DNA of 64,000 nt, from NCBI GenBank assembly GCA_016712525.1, contig JADJQX010000006.1, forward strand, positions 62,001 through 126,000, given 5' to 3'. Of this stretch, positions 35,975-49,200 are shown piece by piece. A program made the translations under genes and the position numbers. The first letter of the stretch is position 1. Every line of letters starts with the position of its first letter. The DNA is from Myxococcales bacterium (GTDB lineage: Bacteria; Myxococcota_A; Polyangia; Polyangiales; Polyangiaceae). The notes beneath the pieces were generated by a model. The model made no database searches and was not told the origin of the DNA. It saw nothing but the letters and a program-made list of their open reading frames with translations.

Positions 35975-36057
35975 CGCGACGGGCCGGTGCGTCATCGCGC
36001 GGCGTGGCCTTCGGCAGGGCTTGAGGCGAAGCGCCGCGGGCGTCTATGGTCCGCGCC

Positions 36058-37254
36058 ATGTTCGACGCCGCGAAGTCCGTCTACGAAAAGACCCTCTCCG
36101 AGATCCGCGAGGCGGGCCTCTACAAAAACGAGCGCATCATCACGAGCCCGCAGTCGGCGAGCATTCGCGTCGGCGAAGGCGCGCCGCAGGAGGTGCTGAA
36201 CTTCTGCGCGAACAACTACCTCGGGCTCTCGTCCCACCCCGAGGTCATCCGCGCGGCGCACGCGGCCATCGACTCGCACGGGTTCGGCATGAGCTCGGTG
36301 CGCTTCATCTGCGGCACCCAAGACCTCCACAAGCGCCTCGAAGAGAAGATCTCGGCCTTCTTCGGCACCGAGGACACCATCCTCTACTCGTCGTGCTTCG
36401 ACGCGAACGGCGGCCTCTTCGAGACCGTGCTCGGCGAGGAGGACGCCATCATCTCCGACGCGCTCAACCACGCCTCCATCATCGACGGCATCCGCCTCTG
36501 CAAGGCCGAGCGCCACAGGTACCCGAACGGCGATCTCGCCGCCCTCGAAGAGGCCCTCAAGAAAACCCAGGGCAAGCGCCTCCGCATGATCGCGACCGAC
36601 GGCGTCTTCTCGATGGACGGCTACCTCGCCCAGCTCGATAAGATCTGCGATTTGGCCGAGAAATACGGCGCCATGGTCATGGTGGACGACTCGCACGCGA
36701 GCGGCTTCATCGGCAAGACCGGCCGCGGCACGCCCGAGCACTTCGGCGTCGCGCACCGCATCGACGTGATGACCTCCACGCTCGGCAAGGCCCTCGGCGG
36801 CGCGGCCGGCGGCTTCACCACGGGCAAGAAGGAGATCATCGCGATGCTCCGGCAGCGCTCGCGCCCGTACCTCTTCTCGAACTCGATCCCGCCGGCGATC
36901 GTGGGCGCGTCCATCGCCGTGCTCGACCTCCTCGGCCGCACGACCGAGCTCCGCGACAAGGTCATGGCGAACGCCCTCCGCTTCCGCGAGGGCATGACGA
37001 AGGCCGGCTTCACCATCAAAGAGGGCATCCACCCGATCGTGCCCGTGATGCTCGGCGACGCGCGCCTCTCGCAGGATCTCTCGGCCGCGCTCCTCGAAGA
37101 GGGCATCTACGTGATCGGCTTCTACTACCCGGTCGTCCCCAAGGGCGAGGCGCGCATCCGTGTGCAGCTCTCGGCGGACCACTCCTTCGAGCAGGTCGAT
37201 CGCGCCATCGCCGCGTTCACCAAGGCCGGCAAGAAGCTCGGGATCGTCTCCTGA
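36058..37254 (+). CDS. kbl: Glycine C-acetyltransferase (2-amino-3-ketobutyrate CoA ligase)
   Basis: The 398-residue PLP-dependent alpha-oxoamine synthase cleaves 2-amino-3-oxobutyrate with CoA to glycine and acetyl-CoA. NYLGLSSHPEVIRAA, GFGMSSVRFICGTQDLHKRL, DDSHASGFIGKTGRGT and the PLP lysine in STLGKALGGAAGGF are typical of Kbl rather than of BioF or HemA. ATG 36058 gives the family start (MFDAAKSVYEKTL). The usual partner tdh is not next to it in this window. Confidence 0.92.
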   Translation: MFDAAKSVYEKTLSEIREAGLYKNERIITSPQSASIRVGEGAPQEVLNFCANNYLGLSSHPEVIRAAHAAIDSHGFGMSSVRFICGTQDLHKRLEEKISAFFGTEDTILYSSCFDANGGLFETVLGEEDAIISDALNHASIIDGIRLCKAERHRYPNGDLAALEEALKKTQGKRLRMIATDGVFSMDGYLAQLDKICDLAEKYGAMVMVDDSHASGFIGKTGRGTPEHFGVAHRIDVMTSTLGKALGGAAGGFTTGKKEIIAMLRQRSRPYLFSNSIPPAIVGASIAVLDLLGRTTELRDKVMANALRFREGMTKAGFTIKEGIHPIVPVMLGDARLSQDLSAALLEEGIYVIGFYYPVVPKGEARIRVQLSADHSFEQVDRAIAAFTKAGKKLGIVS

Positions 37255-37349
37255 ATTTGTAGTATTTTCAGTGGTTTACGAATGGCGTGCCTTCCTCGGG
37301 GGGCGCGCCATTTCCGTCTCCGAGGGCCGATTCGTGCCACGATGCTGGC

Positions 37350-39002
37350 ATGCGACGAAGGCTCCTCCCGCTTGCCGCTCTCGCCTCGCTCGGGCTCGCG
37401 TGCTCCTCGGTCGACGATTCCCCAGCGCCTCGTCCCGTCGCGCCCACGTCGCCGAGCGCGGAGCAAGAGGCCTCGGCCGCGAAGCTCCTCGAGGGGCCCG
37501 ACTGGTACCGCCACGCGGTCTTCTACGAGGTGTACGTGCGCTCGTTCCAAGACTCGAACGGCGACGGCATCGGCGATCTGCCTGGGCTCACGTCGCGGCT
37601 CGACGATCTGAAGCGCCTCGGCGTCGACGCTCTATGGCTCATGCCCATCTTCAAGAGCCCCTTCAAGGACTCGGGCTACGACGTCTCCGACTACGACGCC
37701 GTGTCGCCCGAGTACGGCACGAACCAAGACCTCGAGAAGCTGCTCTCCGAGGCGCACGCGCGCAAGATGCGCGTCTTCTTGGACCTCGTCTTCAACCACA
37801 CGTCGTCCGAGCACCCGTGGTTCCAAGAGTCGCGCGCGAGCAAGACGTCGCCCAAGTCCGACTACTACGTGTGGAGCGACACGCCGTCGGCCGAAGGCAA
37901 CGCGTGTGGCCCGTTCAACTCCACCTTCGGCACCGTTCCGTGGACGCTCGAGCCCCAGCGAAATCAGTACTACTTTCATAGGTTTTACCCCGGTCAGCCC
38001 GACCTCAACTTCGATAACCCGAAGGTCGTCGACGAGACCCTGGGCGTCGCGAAGCGCTGGCTCGAGAAGGGCGTCGACGGGTTTCGCTGCGACGTGATCG
38101 GCCTCCTCTTCGAGACGCCCGTGCCGAAGGACTGCGGCGCGCTCCAGCCGAAGACGGCCGAGTACGTGAAGAAGCTCCGCGGCGTGCTCGACGGCTTCCC
38201 CGAGCGCGCGATGGTCGCCGAGTCGGTGCTCTTCGACACGCCGAAGCCCTACTTCGGGAACGGCAAAGACGCGTTCCAAATGGCCTTCCTCTTCGACTAC
38301 GGCTACCTCTGGCCGCTCGCCTTCCAGAGCGAGAGCCGCTCGGGCATCGACAAGGCCTTCACCGTCGCCGAGACGTTCCCGGAGGGGGCGCAGAGCGCGC
38401 TCGTCATCGGCTCGCACGACGTGGGCCGCGCGTACGCCGTCGCCCAGGGGAAAGAGTGGAAGCAGCGGCGCGCCGCGGAGATCCAGATGTTCGCGCGCGG
38501 CACGCCCTACATTTACTACGGCGAGGAGCTCGGCCTCCGTCACGGCACCGAGCGCGTGGTCGACGCGCGCGACGTGGCCCGCACGCCGATGCCCTGGACC
38601 CGCGCGCCCGGGCACGGCTTCACGACGGCACAAAAGCCCTGGATCGCGTTCGGTGAGGCCGCGGCCGACACGAGCCTCGAGGCCGAGAAGGACGATCCGG
38701 CCTCGATGTTCACGCACTACAAACAGATGCTCGCGCTCCGCCGTGGGCGCGCGGTGTTCGGCACCGGCGCCATGCGCCTCGTCGACGTGGGCAACCCGAG
38801 CGTCTTCGCGTTCACCCGCAGCGACGCGAACGAGGCCTACGTCGTGGTCGAGAACCTCACCGAGAGCGAGCAATCTGTTTCGGCCGAGGTCGAGGGCACG
38901 GCGTCCGAATGGAAGCTCGGCGAGGGAACGGCGCGGCGCGAGGGCGGAAAGCTCGTCGTCACGCTGCCCCCGACCGCCTCGTACGTCGGCAAGATCCGCT
39001 GA
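37350..39002 (+). CDS. GH13 alpha-amylase-family lipoprotein
   Basis: The 550-residue lipoprotein has signal RRLLPLAALASLGLACSS. The (beta/alpha)8 domain has YEVYVRSFQDSNGDGIGDLP, FLDLVFNHTS, nucleophile Asp in GFRCDVIGL, acid Glu in MVAESVLFD, and the third carboxylate in VIGSHDVGR, where the usual Asn-His-Asp is Ser-His-Asp. A C-terminal beta domain follows. Closest by motif to oligo-1,6-glucosidase, trehalulose- or maltose-type GH13 enzymes. Outer-membrane or periplasmic location is inferred from the lipobox. All three carboxylates are present, so it should be active. Confidence 0.88.
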   Translation: MRRRLLPLAALASLGLACSSVDDSPAPRPVAPTSPSAEQEASAAKLLEGPDWYRHAVFYEVYVRSFQDSNGDGIGDLPGLTSRLDDLKRLGVDALWLMPIFKSPFKDSGYDVSDYDAVSPEYGTNQDLEKLLSEAHARKMRVFLDLVFNHTSSEHPWFQESRASKTSPKSDYYVWSDTPSAEGNACGPFNSTFGTVPWTLEPQRNQYYFHRFYPGQPDLNFDNPKVVDETLGVAKRWLEKGVDGFRCDVIGLLFETPVPKDCGALQPKTAEYVKKLRGVLDGFPERAMVAESVLFDTPKPYFGNGKDAFQMAFLFDYGYLWPLAFQSESRSGIDKAFTVAETFPEGAQSALVIGSHDVGRAYAVAQGKEWKQRRAAEIQMFARGTPYIYYGEELGLRHGTERVVDARDVARTPMPWTRAPGHGFTTAQKPWIAFGEAAADTSLEAEKDDPASMFTHYKQMLALRRGRAVFGTGAMRLVDVGNPSVFAFTRSDANEAYVVVENLTESEQSVSAEVEGTASEWKLGEGTARREGGKLVVTLPPTASYVGKIR

Positions 39003-39082
39003 CGGATCCACCTCGGCCTGCGGTTTGTCGAAACTGGATCTCGACGTCGGGCCGATTTGGTCCGAAATAAGGAACCAGAACC

Positions 39083-40282
39083 ATGCCCACGAACGCCGAG
39101 CTCCTCGACCTCGCCAAGACGTATCTCTACGGAAATTACCGCCCCGCGCCCTTCGTGCTCACGCGCGGAAAGGGCTGCGAGGTGTGGGACGTCGAAGGCA
39201 AGCGTTACCTCGACATGGCCGCGGGCGTCGCCGTCTGCGCGGTCGGCCACGCGCACCCCAAGTACGTCGCGCGTATCGCGGAGCAGGTCGCGCGCCTCGG
39301 GCACGTGTCGAACTGGTTTTACAACGACGAGAACATCTTCCTCGCGAAGGAGCTCGCCGAGAAGTCGGGCCTCGCGCGCTCGCTCTTCTGCAACTCGGGG
39401 GCCGAGGCCAACGAGGCGCTCCTCAAGCTCGCGCGCCGGCACGCGTTCAATCGGGGCGACTCGGCCCGCACGAAGCTGCTCGCCTTCGACAACGCGTTCC
39501 ACGGGCGCACCATGGGCGCGCTGAGCCTCACGGGGACGCCCAAGTACCGAGAAGGATTCGGAGAAGTGCCCGGGATCGTGCACGTCCCGTACGGGGACCT
39601 CGACGCGGTGAAGCGTGTGCTCGACGCCTCGTTCGCCGGCGTCGTGGTGGAGCCGGTGCAAGGCGAGGGCGGCGTGCTCCCGGCACCCGCGGCCTTCCTC
39701 GAGGGCTTGCGTGAGGCATGCGACGCCGTGGGCGCGCTCCTCCTGGTGGACGAGGTGCAGACCGGCGTCGGTCGTACGGGGACGTGGTTCGGCTTCCAGC
39801 AGACGGCCGTGAAGCCCGACGCGATCGCGCTCGCGAAGGGCCTCGGCGGAGGATTCCCCATCGGCGCGATCGTGACGAGCGAGGCCCTCGGCGGAGCGCT
39901 CCCTCCGGGCACGCACGGCTCTACGTACGGTGGAAACCCGCTCGCGTGCGCGGCCGCGCGAGCCGTGATCGCCATCCTCGAAGAAGAGAACCTCGTCGAA
40001 GGCGCGCGCGAGAAGGGCGACCACCTCGCGGGCGAGCTCCGGGCCCTCGTCGCCGAGCTTCCGAACGTGTGCGAGCTCGAGCGCGGTCAGGGCCTCATTC
40101 GCGGGCTCATGCTGCGTCCGGGGTACGTCGCGCGTGACGTGGTGGCCAAAGCCGCGCTCTCGGGGCTCTTGCTCACGGGCGCCGGGGAGCGTGTGCTCCG
40201 TTTCGTGCCGCCGCTCGTCGTGACGAAATCGGAGCTCTCGGAGGCCGTGAAGATGCTCCGCGGCGTGCTGACCTCGCTCTGA
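39083..40282 (+). CDS. argD: Acetylornithine/succinyldiaminopimelate aminotransferase
   Basis: The 399-residue class III PLP aminotransferase makes N-acetylornithine in arginine biosynthesis. RYLDMAAGVAVCAVGHAHPK, FCNSGAEANEALLKLAR, NAFHGRTMGALSLTGTPKYR, VEPVQGEGG, LLVDEVQTGVGRTG and the PLP lysine in DAIALAKGLGGGFPIGA are present. ArgD versus other ornithine aminotransferases is decided by overall motif pattern. No other arg genes are adjacent. A short 5' leader follows the GH13 gene by 80 bases. Confidence 0.9.
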   Translation: MPTNAELLDLAKTYLYGNYRPAPFVLTRGKGCEVWDVEGKRYLDMAAGVAVCAVGHAHPKYVARIAEQVARLGHVSNWFYNDENIFLAKELAEKSGLARSLFCNSGAEANEALLKLARRHAFNRGDSARTKLLAFDNAFHGRTMGALSLTGTPKYREGFGEVPGIVHVPYGDLDAVKRVLDASFAGVVVEPVQGEGGVLPAPAAFLEGLREACDAVGALLLVDEVQTGVGRTGTWFGFQQTAVKPDAIALAKGLGGGFPIGAIVTSEALGGALPPGTHGSTYGGNPLACAAARAVIAILEEENLVEGAREKGDHLAGELRALVAELPNVCELERGQGLIRGLMLRPGYVARDVVAKAALSGLLLTGAGERVLRFVPPLVVTKSELSEAVKMLRGVLTSL

Positions 40283-40371
40283 TCCCCGGGGCCCGCGCGC
40301 TCGGCGCCGAAGGGTGGGGGCTCGGGCCCGCTTGCGCTTCGCGCCGAGGCGCGGCAAAACGCGCGTCGCTC

Positions 40372-42918
40372 ATGTCGTTCCCCGCGCAGTCTCCCCCGAC
40401 GGTGGAGTGTCTCGGCTGTGGCAAGCCGACAGACCCGTTGCGCGCGGGGCACGTCGCCATCCTCGACGGGCGATTCCGCTACTTTTGCGGCCTCTCGTGC
40501 AAAGCGGCGTATATGTCGACGTCGCCGGAGGGGCAGGGCTCCCTGGATCGTACCGCCGATCCCCCGCGGGTCTCCGGTGTCGAGCGCACGGCGGCTCCGC
40601 CTCGTGTCCTTCGCAAGACGGAAGAGCCCCCCGCCGCGCTCGGTGCGCCCTCGACGCTCGAGGCACCGGCCGCGGCTCCCTCGAGCCGCGAGGTCTCGGC
40701 CGACTCGGGACCTCGCGCCCGGGTCGCGTCCGAGCCCGACGGGACCGCTGCGCGTGACATCGACGAGCCCGACGAGGACGACTCCCCGGAGACGGGCGCG
40801 CGCCCGACGATGCGCAGCTCTCCGGCAGCGGCCGAGGTCGCGCCCGTTCGGGTGTTGCCGGCCGCCGTCCCGAGAGAAGCCGTCGGAGAGGCCGAGCCCG
40901 CTTCCATCACCTACATGTCGGAGGGAGACGAGCCTCCGGCGTCGGATCCCGCGATGGTGGAGACCGAGCCCGTCTCGCTACCGGCTCCGCTCACGCTGCG
41001 GTCGACCTCGGCGCCCGCGTCGGTGGCTCCCGTCTCTCGCGCGGAGCCTTCTGGTGGTGGGGTTCTCGTTCCGCTGCTCACCATCGCGCTCGGTGTGGCC
41101 ACGTTCGTCGCGCCGCTCGCCGGGTTTTCGAGCCTCTACCTGCGCCTCGGGCTCTCTTTCCTCGGCGCGCTCGCCTTCGCCGTGTGGGCACGCACCAAGC
41201 CGCGCACGTTCGCGGGGGGCGAGAGCCTCGTGTCGGTCGTCGCGCCGCTCGGCCTCGTCGCCGTCGGTGCCTTCGCCGTGATGCGTGGGTCGTCGCAAGC
41301 GGGGGTCGTCGTGAGCACGGCCGGTGCGGCGCTCGCCTTCGAGGTGCTCGCCCACTTGCTCGTCGTTCGTGCCGAGTCCGACGTCCGCGCCTTCGCCGAC
41401 GATCTCGCCGCGCTCCTCGATGGCGACGCTCGTAGGCGAAGCGGAGGCGGAGCCCCGCCCTCGGTGGTCCCTGCGAAACTGCTTCGTTTGGGGGACGTCG
41501 TCGTCGTCCGTGAGGGCGAGACGCTCGTCGTCGACGGTGTGGTCGAACGTGGCACGGCCGTGGTGCTGCCCTGGGTGAACGCCACGACGGAGGCTACGCG
41601 TCGCGCCGGCGACGCCGTCATCGCGGGGCTCCGCGTCGTATCGGGCGAGCTCGAGGTGTTGGCGACGGCCGTCGGTCGCGAGCGCCTCGCCGCGCGTCCG
41701 TTCGTCGGAAAAGAATCGTCGGGGCTCTTCGGTCTCTTGCGCACATGGACCCCTCGCTCCCTCCCGCTCGTGTGTGTCCTCGTCGGCGCAGCCGAGCTCG
41801 CGAGCAACGCGTCGTCGATCGTGGTCGTGGCGGCGTCGCTCGCGGCGGGCTCGGCGCTCTCGATCGTCGGCGCGCTCGCGACGCTCTCGCAGTCGATCGC
41901 GCGAGCGCATCATGACGCGCTCGCGAGCGGGATCGTCTTTCGCGATCCGCGCGCGCTCGAGGTCGCCGGAATGACCGACGTCGCGGTGCTCTGCTCGCGA
42001 GGCACCGTGCTCATGGGGGAACCCGAGGTCATCGCGACTCGTTCGGTCGTGCCGGCGTATCCGCAGGGGCGGATCCTCGCGCTCGCTTCGGCCTCCGAGG
42101 CTTCGTTCGGCACCCCTGCGGCCAAGGCGTTGGCCGGCGCCGCGATGGCCGAGGGGGCGCGCCAGGAGCCGCTTCGGAGCGTCCTCCGGCACGAGGGGCT
42201 CGGGGTCACGTCGCTCCTCGCGAGCGGGGAGCCGCTGGTCGTCGGCAGCCGCGCCCTCCTGCTCAAAGAACGAATCAGCGTGGCGGCGGCCGAAGATCGC
42301 GTGCGCGAGCTCGAGGGGCAGGGGGCGAGCGTGATGCTCGTCGCGGTCGGCGGCAAGCTCGTCGGGTTCGTCGGGCTCCAAGATGCGCTCCGTCCCGGCG
42401 CGCGTGCGGCGATTCAGCGGCTCCTCGAGGCTCGTGTGGAGCCGGTGCTCGTGAGCGGTGAGACCCGCGAGACCTGCGAGACGCTCGCGCGCGCGCTCGA
42501 CATCGAGCACGTGCGCCCCGAGGTGCTCCCGCATGATCGCGCCGACGAAGTGCGCTCCCTCGGGGAAGGCGGGCACGTCGTGGCGGTCCTCGGCCGGGCC
42601 ACCACCGACGAGGGCGCGCTCGCGGCGGCGGACGTCTCGATCGCGCTCGGCTCTGTTGGCCAAGTAGGCGACTTTTCAGTAGTTTTGGCCTCTGACGACG
42701 TCCGCGCGGCCGCGCATAGCTTGGCGTTGGCGAGGGCCCTTCGCGAGCGCGCGCGGCTCGGGGTGGTGGCGGCGTTCGCGCCGACCGTCGTCGCGGTGCT
42801 CGGCCTCGGGTTCGGGGTGATGCCCTTCGTGCTCGCGCCGGTGGCGGGGTTCCTCTCGGCGGCGCTCGGGCTCCTCGTGGTTCGCCCGCTCGGCGCTACC
42901 GAGGACCCGCGACCGTAG
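40372..42918 (+). CDS. Catalytically dead P1B-type ATPase homologue
   Basis: The 848-residue protein has a metal-type N-terminal Cys domain (CLGCGKPTDPLRAGH, FCGLSCKAAY), a disordered acidic linker (~60-220), and a P1B-ATPase body with helices from ~235. Every catalytic motif is lost: the actuator TGES is NATT in PWVNATTEA; the transmembrane CPC is replaced around SALSIVGALATL (residues ~494-503); the phosphorylated Asp of DKTGT is Cys541 in CSRGTVLMG; HP is TP in FGTPAAKA; and GDGIND is GRATTD (~741-746). The fold-supporting DVSIALGS survives. It is most like CcoI among family members and faces an HMA chaperone. A copper-sensing or scaffold role is inference. Confidence 0.8.
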   Translation: MSFPAQSPPTVECLGCGKPTDPLRAGHVAILDGRFRYFCGLSCKAAYMSTSPEGQGSLDRTADPPRVSGVERTAAPPRVLRKTEEPPAALGAPSTLEAPAAAPSSREVSADSGPRARVASEPDGTAARDIDEPDEDDSPETGARPTMRSSPAAAEVAPVRVLPAAVPREAVGEAEPASITYMSEGDEPPASDPAMVETEPVSLPAPLTLRSTSAPASVAPVSRAEPSGGGVLVPLLTIALGVATFVAPLAGFSSLYLRLGLSFLGALAFAVWARTKPRTFAGGESLVSVVAPLGLVAVGAFAVMRGSSQAGVVVSTAGAALAFEVLAHLLVVRAESDVRAFADDLAALLDGDARRRSGGGAPPSVVPAKLLRLGDVVVVREGETLVVDGVVERGTAVVLPWVNATTEATRRAGDAVIAGLRVVSGELEVLATAVGRERLAARPFVGKESSGLFGLLRTWTPRSLPLVCVLVGAAELASNASSIVVVAASLAAGSALSIVGALATLSQSIARAHHDALASGIVFRDPRALEVAGMTDVAVLCSRGTVLMGEPEVIATRSVVPAYPQGRILALASASEASFGTPAAKALAGAAMAEGARQEPLRSVLRHEGLGVTSLLASGEPLVVGSRALLLKERISVAAAEDRVRELEGQGASVMLVAVGGKLVGFVGLQDALRPGARAAIQRLLEARVEPVLVSGETRETCETLARALDIEHVRPEVLPHDRADEVRSLGEGGHVVAVLGRATTDEGALAAADVSIALGSVGQVGDFSVVLASDDVRAAAHSLALARALRERARLGVVAAFAPTVVAVLGLGFGVMPFVLAPVAGFLSAALGLLVVRPLGATEDPRP

Positions 42919-43114
42919 CGGCGAACCCCGCGCGCTCCACCGCCGCGATGGCCGGCTCTACGGCGCCGTCCCAGGCTGAACCGAATCGCAGTACCGCGTG
43001 ACCGAGGCTCACGTCGAACGACTCGGCGTGGGGCACGCGACCGAGCACGTTCTTCACCGCCTGGACGCATCCGCCGCACGTCATTCCTTGAATATCCAGC
43101 TCGACGACCGTCAT
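42896..43114 (-). CDS. Heavy-metal-associated (HMA) copper-chaperone-like protein
   Basis: The 72-residue single HMA domain has the metal-site motif GMTCGGCVQAVKNVL and a ferredoxin-like pattern (VVELDIQGM, FDVSLGHAVLRF, ATVAGPR end). Such CopZ-like proteins deliver Cu(I) to P1B ATPases. ATG 43114 follows GGAGG at good spacing; an in-frame upstream ATG at 43135 lacks one. Its 3' end overlaps the end of the dead-ATPase gene by 23 bases on the opposite strand. The pairing with a non-catalytic ATPase is the odd point. Confidence 0.85.
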   Translation of the reverse strand: MTVVELDIQGMTCGGCVQAVKNVLGRVPHAESFDVSLGHAVLRFGSAWDGAVEPAIAAVERAGFAATVAGPR

Positions 43115-43370
43115 CACTTGCCTCCGGCTCGACACTAGCGCGGCCTACGTCCGCCGACGAGCCGAACCCGTAGCACCTCATGCCCTGGTGGGGGGGCCTG
43201 TGGAAAAGTCGCTCGGAGGGGGCCGGTCCCGCTCGGACCGACCCTCGGGCCCGTTTCCGCTCGAAAGCTAAAAACTTCGCTTGGGTACGGGATGGAAGGG
43301 TCGCTATCCTGAGTCCATTCTGGTCCTCCTCGTCGGCGCTCGTGCCGTCCACGGAGGCTTCCTTCATCCG

Positions 43371-46228
<2,858 letters not shown>

Positions 46229-46232
<4 letters not shown>

Positions 46233-49200
46233 CGATGCGGCTCGACATCGTCACGAACGATGCGGGAGAGCTCGTCCGCCGCGAGCACGCACGCGACCAA
46301 GGCGCCGCCGCGCTCATGGCCGTGTACAAGCTCGCGAAGCTCGCTCAGGTCCACAACCTGACGAACCAAGCGTTCCTCCAGCAGCTCGATCAGACCGTCG
46401 CCATCGTGGCCGACTACTGCATCCGCTCGGGCGCGAACCTCAACATCCTCTTCGCGCACAAGGCCGCGTTCATCACGGGGCAGCTCCTCAAGGGCTCCCG
46501 TGGCGTGTACCAGCTCGCCTCCGAGCTCGGCGAGATCTTCGAGTGGCTCGGCGGCTCCGAGCTCATCATGCTGCGCGACATCTCTCGCGAGGAGATGCTC
46601 GCCTTCGCCGAAGAGATCTCGCGGTGCATGCGCACCGAGCGCGGCTCGTTCCGGTCTCCGACACCCAAGATTCGCCTCCGTAAGGTCGCCGACGCGGCCC
46701 GTCTACGCGGCATCGAGGTCGAGCAGCTCGATCAAGAGCAGCGCATTCGCCGCACGTACGCCTCGGCCGTCGTGGTCATGCGCAGGTTCTACGAGGACCT
46801 CCAGGAGAGCCACTACATGCTCCCGCGGCGCATCAAGCGCGTCGCGCAGAGCCTCGTGGACCTCTCCGAAGGCAGCACGGCCGCGTACCTCGGCGTGACC
46901 GAGGCGCGCAACGCGAACCACGACGAGGCGGGCCGCGCCGTCAACTCTGCCATCCTCGCCGTCGCCGTCGCCCGCGAGGTCACCCAGGACCGCGTGGTGC
47001 TCGCGCAGGTCGCCATGGCGGCCATGATGCACGACGTGGCCCGCCCCAGGGCGTTCGCGCTCGCGAAGTCCTCGGCCGGCGAGTTCGCCCCGATGATGAC
47101 CACGCTCTCCGAAGACCAAGAGGACCGCCTCGCCGCAGGGACGGCCGCGGTGCTCACGGCGCTCGGGCGCGTGAACGAGCCTTCGATCACGCGCACCGTG
47201 GTGGCTTACGAGGCGCAGTGGATGCGGCGCCAGCAGTGGATCGGCGCCGTGTACCGCGGGAAGCGTCCGCCCACGATCCACGCGCGCATCATGCGCATCG
47301 CGCGCCGCTACAACGACCTCCTCACGCCCGAGCCAGGTCTACCTCCACCCACCACGGACTACGCTGTCGCCCAGCTCGACGAAGACCTGCCCGATCCGTC
47401 CGACAAGACGGTCCTGCGCATGCTCGTCTCGGCGCTCGGTCTCGTGCCCCTCGGTACCGTGGTGCAGCTCTCCACCGGTGAGATCTGCGAGGTCACGCGT
47501 GGAGCCACGGGCCCGCTCGACAAGCCCAAGGTGAAGGTCGTCATGGACGCCCGCGGTGGCGTCGTCGCGAACGGCCCCGAGATCGACCTCGGCAAGCCGA
47601 ACCCCCGCGAGCCGCCCCGGCAGATCAACCGGGTGATGAGCATCGACGGCTGGAAAAAGGGCCTCGAAGGCTTCCGCCGCGAAGATGGCAACGCGGGTGG
47701 TGGCTCCGACTACCCCCCCGCCGACTCGGCTCCGCCGCCGCCTGCGCCCGCACCGAAGCCTGCGCCCGCGCCCGCGTGGGTGCCACCCGTGCAGGCCGCG
47801 AAGCCTCCGCAAGAGACCTGGGATCCGATCCAAGAGTCTCCGCGGGGCCCGCGCGCGCCCATCGAGCTCGGGCTCGATCCGGCGAGCTCTCCTCCGGCGT
47901 CTCAGGCCCAACCCGACTACTCCGCGTGGGGCGACTCTCCGGCCGGTGACCGCAGCAGCTCGAGCGGCGTCAGCACCAGCGGCGTGAGCGCGTCCGGCAT
48001 TTCGATGGGCACGAGCCCTTCCCGCGTGGGCATGTCGCTCGGCTCTTCGCAGGAAGGTCGTGTCGCGCAGCCCCCCGGCGCGAGCCGGCCTCCGTCCCAT
48101 CCCGGGCGAAGGTCACCAGCTGCCACGGCCGCACCGATGGGGCGCATTCGTCCTGACGGCGTCGCGCCGACGGCCGAAGGTGTCCTCTCGGCGACGCCGC
48201 TCGTGCACGTCCTCGTGTACATGCTCGACCACTCCCTCACGGGGACGGTGATCTTCGCCGAGGGCGAGTTCGAGCACGCCGCCTACTTCATCAGCGGCGT
48301 CCCGGCCAAGGTGCGCCTCGCGTACGGCGGCGTGAAGCTCGGTGAGGCTCTGGCCCGTCTCGGTCAGCTCGATCCGAACGAGCTCGATGCGATCTCGGCG
48401 GAGGCGAAACAGCAGGGGCTCCTGTTCGGTCAGTACCTGACCGAGCATCGTGGCGTGAGCCAGCAGGTCATCGGGCTCGGGCTCGAGCTCCAACTCCTCG
48501 AGAACCTCGCCGCGCTCACGAACCTCCAGCCCGAGACGACGTACTCGTACTTCTACAACGTGAACTCGCTCGAGGGGTGGGGGGCGGGAGACCTGTCTCT
48601 CCAGGGCCCGCTCAACTCGATCCTCACGTCGACGCGCCAGTGGCGAGATCGCTCGCGCATTCGCGCCACCCTCACGCGCATCGCGAAGCACCCCCTCGTC
48701 TTCTTCGACGAGTGCGATTTCGAGTCGCTCGTGCTCACGCCCGAAGAAGAGGCCGTCATGGCCGTCTTGCGAACCGAGAGCGTCACGTACGGGGATCTCG
48801 TCGATCGCGGTGTCGTCGACGAAGAGGTCGTGAACTCGCTCGTGTACACCTTCGCGGTGACACGTCAGTTCGCCTTCAAAGGCCAGAAAAAAGGCCCGAT
48901 GGCGGCTCGGGGCTCGCGCAAGGAGATGGCGCGGCCTTCCGTGTCTCCGCCCACGCAGATCGTCACCTCGCCTCGCGCGCCTCGTGTCGCGGTGCCGGTC
49001 CTCGAACCGCCCCCGGCGTCACAGTCGCGTCCCCAACACTCGGTGCCGCAGCCGTCGGTGCAGCAGCCTCCGGCGAGCCTCGGGAGCACGGGGCAAAACG
49101 CGGCGATGAAGCGTCCCGCGATTCGGCCCATCCGGCCCGCGGGTGCCCCGTCGGCCCCGCAGATCCGACCGATCGCACCCGCGGCGCAGACGCCCTCCCG

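Noticed and set aside
43281..43370. Earlier TTG start for the HEAT kinase
   Set aside because: Adds 30 residues without kinase similarity and ignores the GGAGG at 43353 in front of GTG 43371.
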